In this document: piece by piece, positions 15,650 to 23,181 of the stretch
Layout: every line of letters starts with the position of its first letter
How positions within the stretch are numbered: position 1 is the first letter of the stretch
Source: Bacillus massilinigeriensis
GTDB taxonomy: Bacteria; Bacillota; Bacilli; Bacillales; Cytobacillaceae
NCBI RefSeq assembly: GCF_900117315.1
Contig: NZ_LT630337.1
Location: 926,794-974,662 of the forward strand
Reading direction: 5' to 3'
DNA length: 47,869 nucleotides
Program-made: the position numbers and the translations under genes
Notes under the pieces: generated by a model
Database searches by the model: none
Seen by the model: the letters and a program-made list of their open reading frames with translations, nothing else
What the model was told of the DNA's origin: nothing

Positions 15650-16186
15650 ATGGGAGAATGGATTGATATTCAAACATTAATTTGGTTATTTCCAATTATC
15701 TTTGTTTTTCATGATTTTGAAGAAATTATTATGGCTGAAAAATGGTTTAATACGAACTATAATGTACTATCTAAAAGAATCCCGACCATCCTTGCGAATA
15801 GAGTATTGAAACATTTTTCAATGACAACGGCCCAATTTGCTGTAGCTGTGTTAATTGTTTTTCTATTTGTCAGTAGCTCAACCTTTATGGCCAGTCAATA
15901 TTTGAATGACGCAGTATTGGGAAACATTGAATATTTTACAGTATTTATTTTGACATTCTTTATTCATGTTTTTACTCATATCGGCCAGTCTATATATTTT
16001 CGTTCCATCACACCTGGAGTGATAACATCCGTATTCATTGTCTTACCTTATAGCATCATCATGCTAAATGAGTTATTGGAAAATGAACTTATAACATGGG
16101 ATACTATTTTCACTTGCTTACCCTTTGTTTTATTAGTGGTTCCCATTGTCGTCATGGCCCATTTGATTGGGAAAAAATTAGTTTAA
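15650..16186 (+). CDS. HXXEE domain membrane protein
   Basis: Encodes 178 residues with four or five membrane segments. The defining motif HDFEE (His21, Glu24, Glu25) sits at the end of the first membrane segment, and later histidines lie in FFIHVFTHIGQSIYFR. HXXEE proteins are an uncharacterised membrane family, possibly metal-dependent enzymes by motif. GGGAGAG lies five bases before ATG 15650. It follows the SDR by 36 bases in the TetR-controlled operon, so it may act on the same compound. Confidence 0.8.
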   Translation: MGEWIDIQTLIWLFPIIFVFHDFEEIIMAEKWFNTNYNVLSKRIPTILANRVLKHFSMTTAQFAVAVLIVFLFVSSSTFMASQYLNDAVLGNIEYFTVFILTFFIHVFTHIGQSIYFRSITPGVITSVFIVLPYSIIMLNELLENELITWDTIFTCLPFVLLVVPIVVMAHLIGKKLV

Positions 16187-16342
16187 TAGAATAGATTCAC
16201 TTTCGATTGGATAACTTATATAGATTTGTAACCCTAAACTTCCCATTAAACTGAATGAAAAAAAGGTACTGAAGATTAATTTTCATTATATGTTTGATGA
16301 ATTAACGAAGGATACAAATTATTAATCCACTTTGATATATTG

Positions 16343-16388
16343 AAAAATGGCTTCATTTTCTTGGTTTTAACCTCTGTAAATGAAGCCA
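16343..16388 (-). terminator. intrinsic terminator of the minus-strand gene at 16403
   Basis: TGGCTTCATTT (16348-16358) pairs perfectly with AAATGAAGCCA (16378-16388). On the minus strand it is followed by TTTTTC. Confidence 0.8.
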
Positions 16389-16402
16389 CTGATTCTTTAC
16401 GC

Positions 16403-16705
16403 TTATAGTTCACTTAACGCATTCTCTATATCATGATAACCTCTAAGATCTTCACCTTGAGGATCGTCGGTCTCAATGATCCATTCTTTATTGGTAGGAA
16501 CCAGTTCATTATCATCACTTTTTTTATAGGGAGTATGTAAATGGTACGTTTTTCCGTTTTTCTTAATGGTGTAACCCACGAAATACTCTTCATCTTTTCC
16601 TTGTTCTTCAAAAATTCCGATATCATCTAGATCATATTTCTGAATATAAGCTTCCAATTGCTCCTTCAACTTGTTGATAATCTGCTCACGAGATGAAAAT
16701 CCCAA
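16403..16705 (-). CDS. conserved small cytoplasmic protein (DUF5634/GK1464-like)
   Basis: Encodes 100 residues, acidic and soluble: SREQIINKLKEQLEAYIQKYDLDDIGIFEEQGK, then strands with YFVGYTIKKNGKTYHLHTPYK, and EWIIETDDPQGEDLRGYHDIENAL. This resembles the DUF5634 (GK1464-like) proteins of Bacillus, from memory, which have no assigned function. The start is TTG 16705 with AAAGGAG eight bases upstream. Monocistronic with its own terminator. Confidence 0.7.
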   Translation of the reverse strand: MGFSSREQIINKLKEQLEAYIQKYDLDDIGIFEEQGKDEEYFVGYTIKKNGKTYHLHTPYKKSDDNELVPTNKEWIIETDDPQGEDLRGYHDIENALSEL

Positions 16706-16957
16706 TGAAATCTCTCCTTTATCATGATTATTCCTACTCCTTAATATATCACCTTAATAGCAAACTATCCCAATAGTAGGAAAGTTGGTGGTTTTAATAC
16801 TTTTATAATTGGGAATTTTTCAAAAACGACAAAAAGCGACTACAAATGACACAAACCTCGTTTATAATAAATGGGTAATATGAACCTTAAAGTAAATAGA
16901 CTTCCATTGATTACTACATATTATTATTATTCGGTTCAAACGAGAGGAATGGTTATC

Positions 16958-17569
16958 TTGGATACCAAGTTGAAAGAAATATTAAAGGAACTAGAAGGAT
17001 TTGGCAAAGAAAATGATGCAATTGAAACAGACAGGAGCAAAAGAATGAGAAATGTAACTCCTGAAACAGGTCAGTTTCTATCCTTCATGGTTTCAATAAC
17101 GAAGGCAAAAAGCATCCTTGAGATAGGAACTTCTAATGGATATTCTACTCTTTGGCTTTCAGATGGAACCTTAGGAAACGGGGAAATCATTACAACCATT
17201 GAATTTTCCTCCGAAAAGGCACAACTTGCTAAGGAAAATTTCGCAAAAGCAAATTTGGAAAAACAGATCAATCTGGTAGTTACGGATGCAGGGGAATACA
17301 TAAAAGAGATCGAACCTAATTCAGTAGATTTCATTTTTTTAGATTCTGATCGTAAAGAATATATAGATTGGTGGAGGGATTTGAGGTCTTGTTTGAAAAG
17401 GAATGCCATAATGATTGTAGATAATATTACATCCCACAAATCTGAACTACAAGAATTTGTACACCTTGTTTCAACTGATGAACATGTAACATCCATGCAA
17501 TTACCTCTTGGTTGTGGTTTATTATTGGTGAAAAAAAACACGGATTTGTCAAATGAAGTAGATGAATAG
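16958..17569 (+). CDS. O-methyltransferase, SAM-dependent class I
   Basis: Encodes 203 residues. Motif I is ILEIGTSNGYSTLWL, followed by the acidic loop in ITTIEFSSEKAQLAKENF and the DFIFLDSDRKEYIDWW motif, matching family 3 O-methyltransferases (COG4122, as in YrrM). These methylate small hydroxylated compounds or tRNA wobble uridine; here the substrate is unknown. TTG 16958 has GAGAGGA nine bases upstream. The frame is open to 16871, but the extra residues look unrelated to the family and the upstream ATGs lack sites. Confidence 0.8.
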   Translation: MDTKLKEILKELEGFGKENDAIETDRSKRMRNVTPETGQFLSFMVSITKAKSILEIGTSNGYSTLWLSDGTLGNGEIITTIEFSSEKAQLAKENFAKANLEKQINLVVTDAGEYIKEIEPNSVDFIFLDSDRKEYIDWWRDLRSCLKRNAIMIVDNITSHKSELQEFVHLVSTDEHVTSMQLPLGCGLLLVKKNTDLSNEVDE

Positions 17570-17694
17570 AAAAGAAGGATGTAAGGAGATGAAATAAGTA
17601 CAAGGAAGTTTAGAATAAAAGATTTCATCCCATCGAAGTCTAAAACAACTATTTGAATTATATTATTTTATTAATAAGAAATGAGGTTATATAT

Positions 17695-18738
17695 TTGAAG
17701 CTTTTCTCAGGAAAATCCGATTTTACCATTTCAAAAACAGGATTAAGTTCCGTAGAGACGATTGCCATTAATGGCGTGGACCAGAAAATACTGATTCAAA
17801 CTGAAGACATTCAAAATCCAATTCTTTTCATGATACATGGAGGACCAAGTATGCCTATACCTGGTGTATCTAACCGCGGGGTAGATTACGCATTAATTAC
17901 CTGTACAAAAGAATTAGTAAAGCGTTTTACCTTAGTTTTTTGGGATCAACGGGGAACTGGTAAGTCATACTCTAAAAAGATTCCACGGGAAAGTATGCGT
18001 CTTCAGCAGTTTATCCAGGATGCAAGAGAGGTTACCAATTATCTACTCAAAAAATTCTCGCAAACAAAATTGCATTTAATGGCCCATTCATGGGGAACCG
18101 TCATTGCTCTTTCTCTTGCTCATCAATATCCAGAAAAGTATTACTCTTATACGGCTTTTTCTCAAATTACGAACTGGGCGGAAAATGATAAATTATGTTA
18201 CAAGTGGCTCATGAACAAATTAAATGAAGCCAATGATCAAAAGGGAATAAGAGAATTAAACGCAGTGGGGGAACCACCTTACTTAAATGGGATGGACGAA
18301 TGGTCAATTATTAGGAAATATCTTATGAAATATAAATCGATGTTTTATGATACAGGGGATAGAAGATCGCCAACATTTGCTAGTGCGGCTAAAATTATGT
18401 TAGGATCACCAGATTACTCCTTAATGGATGTCTTCCATACTTTCACTTCAGGCTATAAATTATCCTATACAGACCAAATGCTTCAGGACATAAATACTTT
18501 TGATTACTTTACTGAGATACCAGAATTAGAAGTACCCGTTCTATTTATTCATGGAGAAAAAGAAGCGCATGTATGGCCTGAGTTAGCTCTTCGCTACTAC
18601 GAGCAGCTAGACGCACCTTTCAAAAAGTTCTTTTGGTCCAAAAAATCATCCCATGCCTTTCATATCGATGATGCCAAGGAGAATGAGCAAACCTTATTAG
18701 ACTACTTGCCGAAACTTGCAGCTGGTTTATTTGACTAA
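17695..18738 (+). CDS. alpha/beta hydrolase, proline iminopeptidase-like (S33)
   Basis: Encodes 347 residues. The oxyanion-hole motif HGGP (residues 48-51), FWDQRGTGKS and the nucleophile elbow AHSWGT (Ser132) are present. PVLFIHGEKEAHVWPE carries the acid region and KKSSHAFHID the catalytic histidine. Family members cleave N-terminal proline or hydrolyse esters. The start is TTG 17695 with GAGGT seven bases upstream. A DinB-like gene follows 16 bases after its stop, suggesting a two-gene operon. Confidence 0.85.
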   Translation: MKLFSGKSDFTISKTGLSSVETIAINGVDQKILIQTEDIQNPILFMIHGGPSMPIPGVSNRGVDYALITCTKELVKRFTLVFWDQRGTGKSYSKKIPRESMRLQQFIQDAREVTNYLLKKFSQTKLHLMAHSWGTVIALSLAHQYPEKYYSYTAFSQITNWAENDKLCYKWLMNKLNEANDQKGIRELNAVGEPPYLNGMDEWSIIRKYLMKYKSMFYDTGDRRSPTFASAAKIMLGSPDYSLMDVFHTFTSGYKLSYTDQMLQDINTFDYFTEIPELEVPVLFIHGEKEAHVWPELALRYYEQLDAPFKKFFWSKKSSHAFHIDDAKENEQTLLDYLPKLAAGLFD

Positions 18739-18754
18739 TAAAGGGGAGATTTTA

Positions 18755-19306
18755 TTGAGAATAGAAGCCGAATATCTAAGAATAGTGAAAGATAGATTTC
18801 AAAAAGTTAAGGATCTCGGAGATAAAACCATGGAACAATTATCGGAAGAAGAGATTCATTGGAGATTCAATAATGAATCGAATAGTATTGCAATCATTAT
18901 CAAGCATTTAAGTGGGAACATGCTATCTAGATGGACCGATTTCCTTCATTCTGATGGGGAAAACAGAAATCGAGATCGTGATCAAGAATTTATCGATACA
19001 ATTAAATCAAAAATAGAAATGACAGATGTATGGGAAAAAGGATGGCAAACTCTTTTTAACGCACTTAACCAATTAAAGGAAGTTGATTTACTGTCAAATA
19101 TCTCGATTCGTGGTGAGAATCATCTTGTTCTTGAAGCAATCGAAAGACAATTGGCTCATTATGCCTATCATGTTGGGCAAATCGTATATATTGGAAAGCA
19201 ACTAAAAGATACTAGCTGGAAGAGCCTAAGTATTCCAAAAGGGGAGTCTGAATCCTTTTTGCAAGACATGCTTAAAAGGCATCAACCATCAGACTCCGAT
19301 ATTTAA
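18755..19306 (+). CDS. DinB-superfamily protein, DUF1572-like
   Basis: Encodes 183 residues, mainly helical. EEIHWRFNNESNSIAIIIKHLSGNMLSRWTDFL and ERQLAHYAYHVGQIVYIGKQL contain the three histidines typical of the DinB/YfiT four-helix metal-binding fold (one in KHLSG, two in AHYAYHVGQ). DUF1572 proteins are often called thiol-dependent transferases by analogy only. The start is TTG 18755 after GGGGAG. It follows the hydrolase gene closely and is probably cotranscribed. Confidence 0.82.
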   Translation: MRIEAEYLRIVKDRFQKVKDLGDKTMEQLSEEEIHWRFNNESNSIAIIIKHLSGNMLSRWTDFLHSDGENRNRDRDQEFIDTIKSKIEMTDVWEKGWQTLFNALNQLKEVDLLSNISIRGENHLVLEAIERQLAHYAYHVGQIVYIGKQLKDTSWKSLSIPKGESESFLQDMLKRHQPSDSDI

Positions 19307-19326
19307 ATAAGGAAAAATATGCTACC

Positions 19327-19644
19327 TTACGTAGTCATTTTTAACCCAATTGCTGAGCATACAATCATGGCAATAAACACGAGTCTTTTCCAGCTTCTGG
19401 ATTCACCATAAAAAATCATACCTATGATGGTACCAAGAGCAACACCCAGTCCCGTCCAAATCGCATAGACGGTACCCATTGGTAAGGTTTTAAGTGAAAG
19501 ATGAAGGAGCACAAGACTTGCACAAAAACCTAAAATCAAGAAAACAACCGTTTTCCAATGACGGTTGACATGCAATTGATTCATCATCGTCACCCCAAAT
19601 GCCTCGAACAAACCAGCTAATATAAGAAAAATCCATGCCATCAT
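19327..19644 (-). CDS. ykkD: small multidrug resistance protein, YkkD-like guanidinium exporter subunit
   Basis: Encodes 105 residues with four membrane helices. The conserved SMR glutamate (Glu14 in GLFEAFG) and GTVYAIWTGLGVALG in helix 3 are present. It overlaps the upstream ykkC-like gene by four bases (ATGA), so the two are translationally coupled and probably form a heteromeric transporter. Because the operon lies behind a guanidine-I riboswitch, the likely role is guanidinium export coupled to proton import. Second gene of the operon. Confidence 0.87.
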   Translation of the reverse strand: MMAWIFLILAGLFEAFGVTMMNQLHVNRHWKTVVFLILGFCASLVLLHLSLKTLPMGTVYAIWTGLGVALGTIIGMIFYGESRSWKRLVFIAMIVCSAIGLKMTT

Positions 19645-19982
19645 ATTTCTGCACCTTCTCTTCCTTCTTCATCTGTCACTAATTTCAAACCAATAACTCC
19701 AACTAACAATAGTAAAATCAAGAAAACTTTAGAAACTTGAAATGGTTCGCTAAAGAAAAGAATCTCAGCAATTACCGTCCCTGATGTACCTAATCCGACA
19801 AAAACAGCATATGCTGTACTAGCAGGAAGCACCTGAGCCGCAGTAATTAATAAGTAATTACTTACGATTAAAGCAACAATCGTTCCACTCCATGTCCAAA
19901 CATCATTTGCATGAGCTAACCCTACTACCCAAAAAACCTCCAACAGGGCTGCAACCAATATTTTTATCCATTGACTATTCAT
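19641..19982 (-). CDS. ykkC: small multidrug resistance protein, YkkC-like guanidinium exporter subunit
   Basis: Encodes 113 residues with four membrane helices, the conserved Glu15 in ALLEVFWVVGLA and STAYAVFVGLGTSGTV in helix 3. Slightly longer than ykkD, with an acidic tail. GGAGG lies 12 bases before the ATG, a longer spacing than usual. Directly downstream of the riboswitch and its terminator stem, and overlaps the ykkD-like gene by four bases. Confidence 0.87.
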   Translation of the reverse strand: MNSQWIKILVAALLEVFWVVGLAHANDVWTWSGTIVALIVSNYLLITAAQVLPASTAYAVFVGLGTSGTVIAEILFFSEPFQVSKVFLILLLLVGVIGLKLVTDEEGREGAEI

Positions 19983-20010
19983 ATTATTATTAAACCTCCG
20001 TTAAAATCAT

Positions 20011-20057
20011 AAAATAAAGCCTGGGAGCTCACTAATCAATAGTATCTCCCAGGCTTT
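20011..20057 (-). terminator. riboswitch-controlled terminator
   Basis: AAAGCCTGGGAG (20016-20027) and CTCCCAGGCTTT (20046-20057) form a perfect 12-bp stem. On the minus strand it is followed by ATTTTATGATTTT. Its 5' arm (minus sense) is also the 3' conserved strand of the aptamer, giving the switch. Confidence 0.85.
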
Positions 20058-20135
20058 TATCCTTCCGTGACATAGCAAAGCTATGAGTTTTCTCTCGGAC
20101 CAGACCAACCATTTCGTTGCGGAACCCTAGAAAAC
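20045..20135 (-). ncRNA. guanidine-I riboswitch (ykkC class) aptamer
   Basis: Minus-strand conserved blocks in order: CTAGGGTTCCG, GGTCTGGTCCGAGAG, a variable hairpin (CATAGCTTTGCTATG), ACGGAAGGATAAAAGCCTGGGAG. These match the ykkC guanidine-I class. Ligand binding holds the last block in the aptamer and prevents the overlapping terminator, so guanidinium should switch the exporter genes on. Confidence 0.93.
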
Positions 20136-20161
20136 ATTTAAGCTATTTAATTACCAATCAT

Positions 20162-20189
20162 ATTATACACACATCTTGAAAAAATTCAA
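20162..20189 (-). promoter_or_regulatory. sigma-A promoter for the riboswitch-ykkCD transcript
   Basis: On the minus strand TTGAAT (20189-20184), 16-bp spacer, TATAAT (20167-20162). Located about 27 bases before the first aptamer block. Confidence 0.75.
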
Positions 20190-20381
20190 ACTCATTCTTG
20201 AGCAGTGTGCAAATCGATCCATTCATATATTATCCCAATACATGAATGGATACCTTACTACTGTAAAACCTAACCTGTTTAATTTTTAATGGATACAAGG
20301 AATAAAGGCAAATTAATAGGTAGTTAAACCAGTTAGTGATACTATATATGTTAATAATTTGACTATTTGGAGGAACATTTT

Positions 20382-21437
20382 ATGGAAATTGGAATAAGCA
20401 CATTTGTAGAAACCACACCGGATGTTCAAACTGGCGAAGTCATTAGCCATGCCGAGAGAATCCGACAGGTGGTTGATGAAATTGTCTTAGCTGACCAAGT
20501 GGGATTAGATATTTTTGGAGTTGGAGAACATCACCGGGAAGACTATGCCGCTTCCTCACCAGCAGTCTTACTCGCTGCAGCTGCTTCACAGACGAAACGA
20601 ATTCGATTAACTAGTGCAGTTACAGTACTTTCATCAGATGACCCTGTTAGAGTGTTTCAAGATTTTGCAACCCTTGATGCGATTTCCGATGGAAGGGCAG
20701 AAATCATGGCAGGCCGTGGTTCCTTCATCGAATCCTTTCCGTTGTTCGGTTATAACCTAAATGACTATGATGAATTGTTCAATGAAAAGTTGGATTTACT
20801 CCTGAAAATACGTGCTTTTGAAAAGGTTACATGGGAAGGAAAACACCGTCCAGCTATACAGAACTTAGGTATATATCCTCGACCAGTCCAAAATCCATTA
20901 CCTGTATGGATTGGAAGTGGGGGAACCCCAGAATCTGTAGCTAGAGCAGGTATGTTAGGGTTGCCGCTTGTATTGGCGATCATCGGTGGAAGTCCGTTAC
21001 ATTTCGAGCCACTGGTCCGCCTATATAAAAAGACAGCATCCCGAGCAGGTCATGACGTATCCAAATTACCGATTGCCTCCCATTCACACGGTTTCGTTGC
21101 TGAGAGTACAGAGCTTGCAGCTGAGAAATTTTATCCATCCACCCAACAAGCCATGCAAAGATTGGGTCGTGAACGTGGATGGGCACCATATACCCGTGCG
21201 ACATTTGATGCTGCCCGTCGCTTAGAAGGTGCATTATACGTAGGTGATCCCAAAACCGTTGCAGAAAAGATCATTCTTTTAAGAAAAAATGTAGGTATTA
21301 CAAGGTTTATGCTTCACGTACCTGTTGGAACTATGCCCCATGGAGATGTCATGAGGGCGATTGAATTGCTTGGAAAGGAAGTAGCACCAATAGTTCGAGA
21401 AGAAGTAGCGAAATGGGAGAGTGGAGAAAATGAATAG
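20382..21437 (+). CDS. LLM class flavin-dependent oxidoreductase
   Basis: Encodes 351 residues of the bacterial luciferase-like superfamily. Hallmarks are MEIGISTFVET at the start, LADQVGLDIFGVGEHHRED, RIRLTSAVTVLSSDDPVRVFQDFATLDAISDGRAEIMAGRG and GGTPESVARAGMLGLPLVLAIIGG. These match the FMN-binding TIM-barrel monooxygenases that need a separate flavin reductase. Substrate unknown. ATG 20382 has GGAGG eight bases upstream. Divergent from the ykkCD operon and followed by a terminator. Confidence 0.9.
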   Translation: MEIGISTFVETTPDVQTGEVISHAERIRQVVDEIVLADQVGLDIFGVGEHHREDYAASSPAVLLAAAASQTKRIRLTSAVTVLSSDDPVRVFQDFATLDAISDGRAEIMAGRGSFIESFPLFGYNLNDYDELFNEKLDLLLKIRAFEKVTWEGKHRPAIQNLGIYPRPVQNPLPVWIGSGGTPESVARAGMLGLPLVLAIIGGSPLHFEPLVRLYKKTASRAGHDVSKLPIASHSHGFVAESTELAAEKFYPSTQQAMQRLGRERGWAPYTRATFDAARRLEGALYVGDPKTVAEKIILLRKNVGITRFMLHVPVGTMPHGDVMRAIELLGKEVAPIVREEVAKWESGENE

Positions 21438-21491
21438 AATACCTTCCGAAAAAAATCTACTGATTTTCTTATCCAGGTGAAAGCAAAGAGG

Positions 21492-21524
21492 AAGGCACCT
21501 TGCCAGAGCAAAGTGCCTTTTTCT
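21492..21524 (+). terminator. intrinsic terminator after the LLM gene
   Basis: AAGGCAC (21492-21498) pairs with GTGCCTT (21513-21519), followed by TTTCTTT. Confidence 0.75.
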
Positions 21525-21561
21525 TTATTTATAACGAAGATGGATCCATCTTTTTCTATAT

Positions 21562-21906
21562 TTAAGAGTAGGGAAATTGAGTTGAATAATTACTAAATTG
21601 CTTATAGGCCTGATCTATTTTTTGCTGATCCTCGGCTTCGAGCTTGTACCAGCCATTTTTAAACATTAAATTAAATAATTCTCTTGTTCCATTATGAGTT
21701 TCCTCAAGAATCTGTTTAAGTTCTGAATACAATTGATCATGACTAGCTTCTCTTATAGCTATATTAAGACTATCCGTTAAATACTTACATGTACTAAGTC
21801 CATCATTCAGAAAGTCCCGATCATTCATCTCAGGAGTTTTCACTTTTGGCAACTGCCCAGTTTGTGGGTTGGCTATTTGATTATTTTGTGATTGCTGATT
21901 TTGCAT
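21562..21906 (-). CDS. spore coat protein, CotF family
   Basis: Encodes 114 residues. After a Gln/Asn-rich N-terminus, residues 27-114 (MNDRDFLNDGLSTCKYLTDSLNIAIREASHDQLYSELKQILEE...) match the CotF coat domain, a ferritin-like helical bundle. These are structural proteins of the inner spore coat, so the organism sporulates. GAGGTG lies five bases before the start. It follows the related gene at 21922 by 15 bases, forming a pair likely expressed together in the mother cell. Confidence 0.87.
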   Translation of the reverse strand: MQNQQSQNNQIANPQTGQLPKVKTPEMNDRDFLNDGLSTCKYLTDSLNIAIREASHDQLYSELKQILEETHNGTRELFNLMFKNGWYKLEAEDQQKIDQAYKQFSNYSTQFPYS

Positions 21907-21921
21907 GTTTTCACCTCATTT

Positions 21922-22197
21922 TTAATGCTGCATATTTTGATTTGGATTCGGCATGTTGGACATCACGACATTATTGTTCACTTGTAAATGTGACAGGATT
22001 CTTTGAAAATGGTCTTGGTGCATTCTCCCAGCATTATCAAGGGCTTGTTGAATTTCTTGATTACTTACTTGCTGAGCCAGGAAGTGAAATTTCTTTGCAG
22101 CAAGAAGCTCCCATGATAAGGCATCTTTTAGATACAAAAGATCCTTAGAAGTGATTGCCTGAGGGGGAGAAGTCATTGGTACTTGAGAATTTTGCAT
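21922..22197 (-). CDS. CotF-related small spore coat protein
   Basis: Encodes 91 residues: SKDLLYLKDALSWELLAAKKFHFLAQQVSNQEIQQALDNAGRMHQDHFQRILSHL is a two-helix hairpin matching the short CotF/YraG-like proteins, with Asn/Pro/Met-rich ends. AAAGGAG lies seven bases before ATG 22197. It is the first gene of a two-gene coat operon with 21562. In such pairs the short protein may supply one half of the ferritin-like fold; that is inference. Confidence 0.82.
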   Translation of the reverse strand: MQNSQVPMTSPPQAITSKDLLYLKDALSWELLAAKKFHFLAQQVSNQEIQQALDNAGRMHQDHFQRILSHLQVNNNVVMSNMPNPNQNMQH

Positions 22198-22399
22198 ATT
22201 CCTACTCCTTTACATTTTTTTATTGATTTATATTCATAGAATGAGCATGAAAAAGCTCACTTATACTTTCTTTTAGAGTCCCTTTTCCAATCTCACAATA
22301 AATAATATTGTGAAAATTTTATTAAATCCTTCTCTGATAAATCGTATTCAATACTTAAAATGATATAATAATAATAGTTTTTTCTAAGGAGAGGATATA

Positions 22400-22594
22400 A
22401 TGGGCACTACAAGAGAACAATTGGTTAATTTTATTAATGAAATTCCTGAAAGTGACTTACCTCAATTATTAGAAATGGCGCAATATCTCAAGGGAAACCA
22501 AGGAAAGAACATCAAGGATTTGATTTTAAAAAATGAGAAGGAATCAGTCGTTTTTGAAAGCGACGCGGATGATGAAATCTACTTGTATGTATAG
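22400..22594 (+). CDS. small acidic protein, unknown (DUF2281-like N-terminus)
   Basis: Encodes 64 residues. TREQLVNFINEIPESDLPQLLEMAQYLKG resembles the helical dimerisation region of DUF2281/antitoxin-like proteins, and the acidic C-terminus (FESDADDEIYLYV) has no known motif. AAGGAGAGG lies just before ATG 22400. No toxin gene is adjacent, so an antitoxin role is not supported. Confidence 0.6.
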   Translation: MGTTREQLVNFINEIPESDLPQLLEMAQYLKGNQGKNIKDLILKNEKESVVFESDADDEIYLYV

Positions 22595-22710
22595 AAAAAC
22601 AATATCCTACAAAACCTTTTAACATTCAATTTCTGCCAATCATTCAAGGATTTGAGTCATATTTTTATTAAAATGAGTCGCTATTCGATAAAAATATATC
22701 ATCCATCTAG

Positions 22711-22740
22711 TCCACCCCATCATAAGAGGTGGATTTTTGA
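22711..22740 (+). terminator. intrinsic terminator
   Basis: TCCACC (22711-22716) pairs with GGTGGA (22728-22733), followed by TTTTTGA, about 115 bases after the small acidic gene. Confidence 0.6.
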
Positions 22741-22815
22741 ATAATCTTTAAGAATACTTTTTATCCAGCATGTTTACGAGCATTATATAGAAGTCAAAAA
22801 AATGCTTAAATAGCC

Positions 22816-22844
22816 TTGACCACAATCTAAAATAATAGTAAAAT
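22816..22844 (+). promoter_or_regulatory. sigma-A promoter for the glycine riboswitch transcript
   Basis: TTGACC (22816-22821), 17-bp spacer, TAAAAT (22839-22844). A 6-bp hairpin TTCAAC (22895-22900)/GTTGAA (22908-22913) lies in the leader before the aptamer. Confidence 0.7.
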
Positions 22845-22968
22845 TAAAAATTATTATAAAATATTATGTTAATAAAGTATTAACTAAGCGTCATTTCAAC
22901 TGACTCGGTTGAACAATTACATATTTAACAAAGCGATGAATGCTATGGATCAAACTATAGCAGGAGCA

Positions 22969-23036
22969 GTTTCTGGAGAGAGCGCAAGTATTTGCGTCGC
23001 CGAAGGGTTCACAATCTCAGGCAAAAGGACAGAAGA
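22969..23036 (+). ncRNA. glycine riboswitch, single aptamer
   Basis: The conserved blocks GGAGAG (22975-22980), GCCGAAGGG and TCTCAGGCAAAAGGACAGAAG are present in order. P1 is TTCTG (22971-22975)/CAGAA (23030-23034). Only one full aptamer is visible, so this would be a singlet, perhaps with a ghost-aptamer helix upstream. It precedes a CycA-like glycine/alanine/D-serine permease. Confidence 0.92.
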
Positions 23037-23069
23037 GTAATGATGTTTTTTTTATTATTCTGAAGCCTT

Positions 23070-23099
23070 CCTGAGATTGGAGAAATCCAATCTCTTTTT
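23070..23099 (+). terminator. glycine riboswitch expression platform
   Basis: GAGATTGG (23073-23080) pairs with CCAATCTC (23087-23094) before TTTTTA, making a terminator. CCTGAGATTG (23070-23079) is also a perfect 10-bp complement of CAATCTCAGG (23012-23021) in the aptamer, making an antiterminator. Glycine-bound aptamer would free the terminator arm, predicting OFF with glycine. Confidence 0.8.
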
Positions 23100-23181
23100 A
23101 TTTAATAAATAGAAGGCTGTCCCTTATGTAGAGAACCGACAGGGACAATACCCTATTTAAATACTATTTGGGGGAATAATT

